In this document: positions 18,702 through 32,500 of the stretch, in pieces
Layout: every line of letters begins with the position of its first letter
Numbering within the stretch: the stretch's first letter is position 1
DNA from: Sphaeroforma sirkka
Lineage: Eukaryota > Opisthokonta > Ichthyosporea > Ichthyophonida
Length of the DNA: 32,500 nt
Direction of reading: 5' to 3'
NCBI GenBank assembly: GCA_001586965.3
Contig: LUCW03000440.1
Location: 1 to 32,500 of the forward strand
Program-made: the position numbers and the translations under genes
Notes under the pieces: model-generated
The model's database searches: none
Told to the model about the DNA's origin: nothing
What the model saw: only the letters and a program-made list of their open reading frames with translations

Positions 18702-20731
18702 ATGGTCAAAGGAGATTCTAAAGGCAAGGAAGCCGCCAGCTCTAAGCCTGCTAAGCCTGTTGAGGTTCCTGAGGTTTCTGAGGACACTGGTCCGTCTGGT
18801 ATTGAGCCTGCCGTTGAAGCTGTAGAGGACGCCATTTCTGAGCTTGGTTCTGATGAAAACTCTGAGGATGACTCGTCGGACCCTAAAGCGTTGGAAGAGG
18901 AGATCTCAACTGCCGCGGAAAGGCTCGTCAGCGTTCGTGTGTCTCCTAGTAGTGCAGCCCAGGGCATTAGCTCGCCATCTGACTGCGAAAAGTCAGATAT
19001 TGGAAAGGCTATATCTCCTGGACAAGTGGCGGAATCGTCTCGAGATCGACGGTTTATTACTACTGAAAGTCAGCCCAATCCGCCTATCAACAAAGATGGC
19101 GGCGTTCCATTTTGTGAAATTTCATTGCATGCCTTGCCACTGAATGCCTCGCCACCGAATGTTGGGGCGGAAGACGCAAATGTTGGGGACGCCATAACTC
19201 GACAACGAGTGGTTGGATCTTCTCAATCTCGACGTCATTTGAACCGCAAAAATGAGCTTCTAAAGGAGCTAGCCGCTGCCGCAGTTTCTAACCCTTCGAT
19301 CTTATCCCACGTGGCCGATATTCTTCCTATACCGAAAAAAAAATTTATTCCGAGCCGGGGTTGAAACCCGAGGCCCACTGGTTTACCAACCAACAGGGTT
19401 ACCACTGAGCCAGTTACCGCTGGTGAAGTGGATAAAATCTCAATTTTCAATCTCTATAGCTCGGAAGCTACAATCGACCACCCTCTTGACAAACCTAACC
19501 CTGTCAGAGGCTATGATCGTATGGAGATCGATGAGGCTTACCACCCTCACAATATCGTTCCTCATTTACCATCTAACCCTGGTAGTCACGACTTTGGTAA
19601 TCGTTATACCAGTACCTCACTAGAGAGTACCGACTCTAGCACTGAAGACAAGGAAGTGAGAACCAGACAACAACGTCTCAGGCTATTACGTTCTGGTATG
19701 CAAGTCCTTGAGGACCGTCTATTGAATGACTCTGACCTTGACGATAAAAAAAGCGGATACCATTCGCTATCTAATCGATAACAAGAGAAAGGAGATAGAC
19801 TCCATCTTGGCACTAGCAACCCGTAGCACTGAGCGTGAACCTCGTGAACGCTTCGAACCAAGCTTTATATAGCAGCTAGGTTACGCGAAGGCTGAGGTCG
19901 ATTTCTCTACTAATGAGAGTACAGTGGAAACACTGAAGGCCTTTGACCAACTTAAGGAGTCTGCCAGCCTTAAGGATAAGTAGATGATGAATGCCTTTAT
20001 TCATTTGTGTGAGTTAGAGGAATGGAAAACTATCTTGAAGGCCTATGAGCCCAACTAGAAAACCCTACTCTGGCGCCAGTTGCGTGTGAATATATTTAAC
20101 GCTTTCTTTGAAGATGCACGTGACCGTAAACTTCTAGAGTCTCGCAAGACCTTTGCGAACGATACTACTATTCGAGGTGCTCTAGCTCATATGGCACATA
20201 TGAACACTCGGATGGGAGGTCGTATTTATACTGGCGAATATTTATTAATTTGTCAGATGATGGAGACTCTGGGGGGCTAGCCTATTTAAGAAGGTCAATG
20301 ATGATATTATCCCCTATGGTGATTTGCGATCTATGCCTTTGTCTGTCTTTGAGAAGATAGTTCAAAAGCATACCAACTCATCTACTAGAGTACTTAGTAC
20401 CTCGAGCTCTACCCAGCCCGCTAAGCGTGCCGCGACAGAGAATAACACTGCGCGTAATACTAAGAAACCTCGCACTACTGCTGGAGGTGGTAGAGGCTCT
20501 ACTTCTACTGAACCAAAGGGTGAAAGGAAGGAGAGAGCACCTTACAAGAAGTGTGGTTATAACCTCACTAAACGTGATGGCAAGTGGAATGGTAAACACG
20601 ACTCTGTTAAGTGTGCACCAGGCAAGCCAAACTTTGGCCACTATATGAAAGAGTGTACTACTTGCAAGGGTACTAACGGTTGGCACAAAGATGATTGCAT
20701 GGACATGCCGGGCGTCCAAGTTAAGCACTGA
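18702..20731 (+). pseudogene. Retrotransposon Gag-like protein, broken
   Basis: ATG at 18702 begins an acidic Pro/Ser/Glu-rich N-terminus. The frame runs to 19781 with a single TGA at 19362-19364, which lies in a tRNA-like insert. At about 19740, in an A-run, the sense moves to the next frame, which continues (DTIRYLIDNKRKEIDS, then LRVNIFNAFFEDARDRKL and TTIRGALAHMAHMNTRMGG, a capsid-like helical part) with TAG at three places (near 19875, 19981 and 20056). In a run of six G near 20270 it moves again, to SLFKKVNDDIIPYGDLRSM. A basic tail then carries a zinc-binding-like array (CGY..., VKCAPGKPNFGHYMKEC, CTTCKGTNGWHKDDC) and ends at TGA 20729-20731. About 670 codons in all. Gag packages the element RNA; this copy cannot. 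Confidence 0.7.
19345..19414 (-). tRNA. tRNA-like sequence (pseudo-tRNA or SINE head) inside gag
   Basis: On the minus strand, TGGCTCAGTGG matches the pol III A box. A T-arm follows (TCGGG, loop TTTCAAC, CCCGG), and after the 3' side comes a run of nine T (A-run at 19335-19343 on the plus strand) as in a pol III terminator. The anticodon arm TTGGTTGGTAAACCAG is imperfect, and the D stem and acceptor stem do not close, so it is not a functional tRNA. The closest type by eye is tRNA-Thr. On the plus strand it lies within the gag frame and supplies its TGA. Confidence 0.55.
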
Positions 20732-20761
20732 CAGTTCTATATTTGTGCACTAGAGTAAGAT

Positions 20762-21221
20762 TATGAGAAAAAAATCAATAAAATCTATATAAAAGGAGAT
20801 GAACGTATATTTCAAACCGTTTATGTAAATGGAGAAAAGGTTATAGCACTTTTTGATCCAGGGGCTGAAATCTCTGCTATCTCACGCCGAGTAGCCTACG
20901 CTACAGATATGGCTATCCATAACGAAACAACTAATTTAATCTTGGGAAATGGCATAGTTACCACTTGCGAAGAAGCCATTGCCTATGTACACATAATGTT
21001 GTCAGATAGAAGAGAAGAAAAGACTCACCTAATCGTTACTGGCATGTCTCAGAAATACGATTCAATTATAGGTATGACTGATCTTCTCAGTTTAGGTATA
21101 ACTCTCACTGGTCTGCCTAATGGGTTAGACCCAAATAAAGATCAGTCAGATGATAACATGTTGAAGATACCTAAACCTTCGGAAGGTGAAGCAAAAATAT
21201 ATGATTCCGCACTAAATAAAG
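20762..21221 (+). pseudogene. Retropepsin-like protease fragment
   Basis: Open from just after a TAG at about 20756 through the LTR edge. It reads IYIKGDERIFQTVYVNGEK and then LFDPGAEISAISRRVA, the aspartic protease site. The usual triad is D(T/S)GA; here the second residue is Pro, which is unusual. Later LILGNGIVTTCEEAIAYVHI and HLIVTGMSQKYDSIIGMTDL fit the flap and the conserved hydrophobic-G(M/L)D segment of retropepsins. No start codon is needed if it was made as a Gag-Pro fusion, but it is in a different frame from the end of gag. It ends in the LTR at a TAA near 21311, with no polymerase after it. Confidence 0.7.
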
Positions 21222-21704
21222 TGCAAATGTATATATTTATTTCTGACCTCACCTTTGGTTTTACACCTAAGGTGTTTGTGCTAGTGGTCAGCCGCTTGGG
21301 CTGGCCAGGGTAAAAACTCATATGGTCAGTATGAGAAACCTTATGCGGAACACTTCAACACTTTGATGCATTTCTATTTCAACTTCTCTGCAACTAATCT
21401 CACGCTGATCACATGATGCCTTTCCGCATAGGTTGCGACTCACATAGAACCGCAGCTATTATTAGAATGTTGCGGTTGACAGGCTTAATCCACTCTCGGG
21501 AATCGGTTGATAAACTTAATCTGCTCTCGGAAGTCGGTTAAGTGATAACTCAACTCTTGAGAGTAATTTGAGCAACTAGATTACCTCTCGGGAGTGAGCT
21601 AACTCTGATGACTTAACTCTCGGGAGTGAGCTGACTCTGATGACTTCCATAAATCAAAGATGGTTTCTTGGTGTAAAATCTGGCCTGAGACCTGTAGTCT
21701 CTCA
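21222..21704 (+). mobile_element. LTR, family L2, copy B (483 bp)
   Basis: Same ends and length as copy A. The five CTCTCGGGAG-type units start at 21493, 21524, 21554, 21585 and 21617, with exactly the spacings of copy A (31, 30, 31, 32). The TATA box of copy A is CCATAAA here. It directly follows the protease frame on its left and abuts a MULE transposase frame on its right. Confidence 0.8.
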
Positions 21705-21721
21705 CATCATGCATATATATG

Positions 21722-22860
21722 TCAATTAATTCACCAATCCCCATTAAAGGTGTTATCGCTTTGATGACTTGTAAGGGTGCAAATAATCAAAATATTCCAT
21801 GCGCATGGTCAATTACCGACAGAGAATCACATCGGGTGGGTTAGCTTCTGTAAGAGATTGAAGAGAGATGTTCCAGATTGCAAGATTGTTATCGCAGATA
21901 ATGATAAAGGTCTGATGAAAACAAAAGACAGTCATCAGTTACCAATATCTAGGCGTGTTGTATCGGATGCTATTTCAGTTTGTCTCTATTGACATACTTC
22001 TTTATATTCCTTTTATTTTATGTTAAATGCTATTATTAATCAGGTAAATTGACTATTAGAAATTTATCACGTTTGCTATAAGTTATGGGTTATGTGTGAG
22101 GAACACTTTCGTGGCAATATAACGACACAAGCATAAAAAAAGGGATTCCAGAGTAATAAAGAAACTCTGGATGATATGTACCAGTCGGCAGTCACACCAG
22201 TCGATGAAGAGTTCGAGGTATACTTATTCAGTATTTCTGTGGTGTAGCTATTTGAGAATTACTAATATGCATAAAGTATCTGCCGCAACACACTTTGGCA
22301 CTACATTAGAGGAATGCATATTCGAGACACAAGGAAGCCGCTGAGCTCCTGCTGAAGCATAGGAAGCTATATCCGCTCACACCTCCGCGGACCCTGGTGA
22401 GTTTGACACTATTGCAGCAGCAGTATGTATATTAAATCTTTTGTGCTGTGGATATCGATCGCATTAATTTTATTTTCTATTCAAATCATGCACGTACCAG
22501 GAATCAATATATACAGATTTGGCGACGTGACTTTCAATTCAGTAGAACAGACAAACGGCGTGCTCGACCTGTTATGTAGCTTGTGATCGGTATGTATGTA
22601 ATCATTTATGCGAATTGATACTTGTGAAGCACCATACCAGAATATATGATCGTATACATATATGAGACATGTATAATTCATAATTTGCATTGATTAACGC
22701 TTGCTCATTACTAGGTGAGTTTCAACCAAAAATTCTTGGCGTACTGTGCTGATAAGTTCTGTCGTCAACAAGTTGAGACTTTAAGCCTATACACACTCGG
22801 TCATATACGACCGAACCCGTACTACAACACATACAATACATACGGAAGTTGACTGGTTTA
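21722..22860 (+). pseudogene. MULE (Mutator-like) transposase, decayed
   Basis: The first block (21722-21830) reads ALMTCKGANNQNIPCAWSIT and then DRES. After a one-base shift, 21822-21992 reads HIGWVSFCKRLKRDVPDCKI and VIADNDKGL. This is the MULE pattern of a NNQxxPxAxAIxxxE(S/N), W..F...L and (S/A)DxxKGL; the Asp of ADNDKGL is in the position of the second catalytic Asp. The next block, 22092-22245, reads EEHFRGN, one stop, then TLDDMYQSAVTPVDEEF, the usual C..H.R.N segment. Scraps follow at about 22317-22400 (HKEAAELLLKHRKLYP) and 22730-22850 (YCADKFCRQQVETLSLYTLG), like the C-terminal part. The N-terminus and the first catalytic Asp are missing at the LTR edge. Intervening gaps may be introns. 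Confidence 0.65.
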
Positions 22861-22998
22861 AAGACAAAAGTACTGGTGACTAAAGGTACGAGTAATCTTT
22901 TATTGAGTCATAAACAAACTCTGTTTCGAACTCTCGAATTACCACTGATGACTATTCTGCATAGAATTTTTACACTTTGGGACTGTTGAACTAAAAAA

Positions 22999-23731
22999 GA
23001 AAGTAGGAAGAGCGGAATACGAGACGTTTAGTATGACAGATGGTACTAGGTTATATGCGACATGTTTCAATCACGACAAAGATGTATACAACGCCGAATA
23101 TATAGGGAGCTTTAAGAAGATTTAATGTGCGTGAGCTTGAATCGATGTCAAGAAACTCTGTGTTGTGAACGATCATGAGAGTAGACCACACGGTGTGGCG
23201 AGTGCGATACCTCTGATGTCATAATTGGCCATCGGTTTAGTTAAACGTAAACATTGCTTCAGAAGTCAAAATAGTTAAACAGTTAAGAGGGAATAAAAAA
23301 GATGTCATAAATAGTAAAGATGTCATAAATAGTAATGTGTATAACAGGGACGATTTTCCCGTAGTTGTATTTTAAAAATGGTAGATTACAAGGAGGTGTC
23401 AAAATTTATATAAACTACAGCTGAAACACATGATGCGGATGCTAAAAGTAGAGATTTCTCAAAGATTTTAAAATGGGCACTGTATGAAGTGTTCGCATAC
23501 TATACTACTTTCGCGTATTACTATAGTAAATTCCATCCATTCTCACAAGGAATGACAATAAGCGAACGAAAGAATATGCGACGAATAGTGCTTAAATAAT
23601 CAACGAGGTAGAAGGATTACGGGCGAACATATATTTATCGTGGAGGCAGCTATGATGAGAAAAAGATAAACAAATTGATCGCACAATTCATATCGGAGTC
23701 AGACTTAAAGAAGCCAGCCGCTTCAAAATGA
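22999..23731 (+). pseudogene. Unassigned coding fragments after the MULE
   Basis: 23000-23124 reads KKKVGRAEYETFSMTDGTRL and then YATCFNHDKDVYNAEYIGSF before TAA. 23378-23731 is a 118-codon ATG frame broken by TAA at codon 12 and by TAA and TAG near codons 74 and 78. It reads SRDFSKILKWALYEVFAYYT and further Tyr/Phe-rich helix, and after the stops EKKINKLIAQFISESDLKKP. The codon pattern is more protein-like than the DNA around it. An 18 bp tandem duplication (GATGTCATAAATAGTAAA) lies between at 23301-23336. No family is recognised. Confidence 0.35.
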
Positions 23732-25985
23732 TGCAAGCTGCAAGATGCAGAGATGCAGCACTTACAGATATGAACACAAATGTGAACGATCAACTACAAT
23801 CACGGAATAACAAATAGTCCTAGGACAACCCCGACTCTGCATAAAGAAGTTCGAAACAACCCTTTGTGTAGGATAGATACCTTTATAGGGCACACGAGTA
23901 GACGCCTGGAACCAAATGGGGCTCTCGCCAATATAATGAAATCGGCTAGGCACGAAGTAGAAGCTAGTGAGCGAGTATAGACAGCTCTCATTTGAACCTA
24001 CACGGAAAATAACTAAAAGTAAAACCTAGATTTTATGCTTACCTTGGGGTTGTTGTGATGCCAGAATAAAGGTTTACGCCTCAAGATAGTTTGCGATAAA
24101 CTTTAAGCCTACCGAGCTAAGCTCATCCCCTACGGGGTAGTAATGTAATAATTATGTTTTTGTAAATCTACAGTGCCAGTATTGTGGACCTATATTATAT
24201 ATGCCTGATATCTTCTCAGTGTGCGTGTGTATGTATCATCATGTATGTTATAACTATTGACCCTAGTACAATACATGAGACACACGTATAAGGTGGCAAG
24301 ATATTTGTTTTTCGTTAATATCTTTGTCGATATCGTCCGGCCTTGTGTAAGAGATGTGAATCTTAGTATGTATTTTGTAGTTTTTGTAGTCGATATGTAC
24401 TGAAGGATAATTTGCCACGGGACTATGAGCAAACATATCGATTATATTCGTGTATGAGTGCTTGAGCCATTTGTATTTGGTCTGTTTATACGAAAGTACG
24501 TGTTTCTATCTCCGCATTGTTGTTTGTTGTGTCCCAGTATCGCAGGGCCGACATGGCATCCCTGGAACTCAACAGAAGTCCCGATCATAGTCGACCTGAC
24601 GTCTAGTTATAACTGGTGTAATGAGTACGTGCCTCGATATACGATATCTTGTTCTGTACTGGAGTGCGTCGTGATGAACTTGTGAGTATACTCGAGTTAG
24701 GCACGCTTTTTCTGATCTTGTCACAACACCTTTACACTTTCCGCCTATAGGTAATAATTCTACACCAGCTCAACACCTCTCAGGGCGAATCTGTTGACTG
24801 GATGCCATGCAATACGCTCGAGGCTGCGGCTGCTCACCGACTTTTAAATGCTCACACAAGGCTTATTGTGCCGTGTCCTCAGTAGCTGCTCTGAGTCAGA
24901 GTGTAAAGGTTACTCGCCTGCAATCTAAGTATATAGATATACATGTCACCCATATAGCGAAGCTCAGGGTCGTAGTAATGTAGGTTGTCTTCCGCTTTCT
25001 TCGGTATGCAGCATCAGGCCAGAATAAAAAACCATGAGACGCTCAGCGATCTATACTATGTCAAGCTTCTTGCTTGTCGAACTCATGTGTCTCGGAGTAT
25101 TCTTATTCACATGTCTATTAACTATCTGAGTGGACTATGTCTGTACAAGTATTTATAAAAGATGTAACACAATACATAATACATCTAGTTGTGCGCTCCC
25201 GACACGCGCAATAGAGGGTGCACCCCGGTCATGCATACCATCGACCAAGGCCGCTCTAATCTTGGGACTAGGCGTCTCCATCGAAGACTCACGTGTTTGA
25301 ATTTAGTATGTAATTGACATAGCCAGGCTGACTAATTCGTACTGAACGTTACGAATAAAGGAAATACGATAGATTATAAAAATTAAGTTTAGCTTCAGCC
25401 CTCGGTAGTGAGCTAAAGATCAGGGATTTTAGACGGATACTTTTGCCTACATAGTTCAGATCTATTCAGTAAATCATTTTCCAATTGTATACAATAGGAC
25501 TGTATGAATTTCAAATCTTTATACTGACTATATTAAATTTATGCGAGGAGGACGATACATTTCATAGATGATGGTGTCGTTTTTAGAACATTTCGAAGCA
25601 ATACAAATATTCAATTGATTTAAGTATTTAGCAAATTGGTAGTACGATTTTGTTCCTGGGCATATTTGCGAAGGGATTGGTATTGTGTTGTGGGCAGCTT
25701 AGACATAAAAACGTGTACTAGATCGTTCATACAAGAGGTCAAATAGTATATGAAGGCAAATAAAGAAGGACTGACGAAGAATCTAGGCAGTATCAGAATG
25801 GTTATGTATATATGCATAAACAAAAGGTCGCACCGGGGAACTGCACGATACGTACAGAGGCGATTCACAGATAAATAAAAGCAACATAATGGTATGAAGA
25901 AGACTGTTGTGTTTCATTAGTATTTAGAAATCTATTTTTGTCGGCAATTCTGCGGATTCACAGCCATCACTTCATTTGAAAGGCA
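23732..25985. other. Mostly gene-free stretch between the transposon zone and VTA1
   Basis: Short protein-like scraps occur on the plus strand at 23795-23980 (EVRNNPLCRIDTFIGHTSRR) and at about 24755-24885 (SVDWMPCNTLEAAAAHRLL), the latter right after a possible acceptor ending CCTATAG at 24751. The frame 24458-24685 contains a plausible acceptor (TTGTGTCCCAG near 24536). None can be joined into a gene. From 24900 to 25985 I see nothing but unique AT-rich DNA, which includes the 3' flank of VTA1. Confidence 0.3.
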
Positions 25986-32264
<6,279 letters not shown>

Positions 32265-32341
32265 CTATGAGTGGATTGTGCGGAGATGGTGTGTCAATAT
32301 TGCAAATAGATATCCAGTACAATTACTTGATAGTGACGCGA

Positions 32342-32495
32342 TATATTGAACATATAGACACACAGGCACATTTATAGACGAACACAGGCACACACACAGA
32401 CACACTATAAAATAAATAAATATACACAAATACACAGACACACAGACACAGACACAGAAAAAGACACACACACTGACACATACACACATACGTAT
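32342..32495. repeat. CA-rich simple repeat upstream of the first VTA1 exon in the window
   Basis: Degenerate CACA/GACACA repeats with TAAATAAATA in the middle. No VTA1 N-terminal exon is found in it, so that exon lies beyond the window. Confidence 0.85.
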
Positions 32496-32500
32496 ACGCC

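Larger units (their letters stand above)
18515..21704 (+). mobile_element. LTR element with gag and protease only
   Basis: The unit consists of a 187-base leader, a gag frame (18702-20731), a retropepsin frame (about 20762-21221) and the L2 LTR copy B (21222-21704). The protease frame runs straight into the LTR. There is no reverse transcriptase, RNase H or integrase. This layout matches terminal-repeat retrotransposons that carry only Gag (TR-GAG) or a non-autonomous derivative. The 5' LTR may be copy A at 14699, separated by copia DNA and L1 copy 3. Confidence 0.6.

Noticed and set aside
19345..19414. A functional tRNA gene
   Set aside because: The D stem and acceptor stem do not pair, and the anticodon arm is imperfect.
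19870..20060. Three in-frame TAG codons in gag, suggesting TAG reassignment or readthrough
   Set aside because: Only three codons; the frame also has shifts, and other pseudogenes in the window carry TAA and TGA as well, so ordinary decay explains it.
14699..21704. One simple 7 kb retrotransposon bounded by L2 LTR copies A and B
   Set aside because: Possible, but no target duplication joins the outer flanks, and the interior is dominated by opposite-strand copia DNA; kept only as an inference.

Overview
The window is eukaryotic nuclear DNA. One real host gene has clear GT-AG introns. There are several transposon classes in decay, long dinucleotide microsatellites, and no bacterial-type operons or ribosome binding sites. 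The sequence is AT-rich by eye. The lineage cannot be fixed from this window. An intron-rich, repeat-rich unicellular opisthokont or another protist is my guess only. Layout, left part (1 to about 25,000): a graveyard of mobile elements, with no intact gene that I can support. In order it holds a split exon pair resembling KDZ/Zisupton-type transposon proteins (about 1,236-1,666); a 594 bp solo LTR (family L1) inside an acidic protein fragment (3,410-4,870); a reversed, diverged LTR of a second family (L2, 4,921-5,320); a broken DDE transposase-like gene of a family common in fungal genomes (5,425-7,668); another L1 solo LTR (9,897-10,502); and a fragment of a zinc-ribbon endonuclease of a kind typical of large DNA viruses and phages (12,191-12,613). 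Next come an unassigned minus-strand fragment (13,753-14,170), a Helitron-like scrap (14,349-14,477), an L2 LTR (14,699-15,181), the 3' half of a Ty1/copia pol on the minus strand (17,915-16,070), a third L1 LTR cutting its integrase (17,916-18,514), a Gag-plus-protease element that runs straight into an L2 LTR with no reverse transcriptase (18,515-21,704), and a decayed MULE transposase (21,722-22,860). Right part (25,986 to the window end): seven exons of the minus-strand gene for VTA1/LIP5, the Vps4 cofactor of the ESCRT/multivesicular-body pathway. All exon phases match, and only the N-terminal exon lies outside the window. Most of its introns are packed with simple and tandem repeats: an 82 bp array that copies the exon-intron junction, a 26 bp array, a 31 bp array with alternating unit types, a 61 bp duplication, and long TA and CA tracts. 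The genes do not form a functional set. The element fragments reflect nested insertion and decay beside one conserved cellular gene. The points most worth a second look are the repeated splice donor in the first VTA1 intron, the tRNA-like sequence with a pol III type T-run inside the gag frame, the 31 bp phased palindrome array upstream of a TATA box in the L2 LTR, and the virus-type endonuclease fragment.
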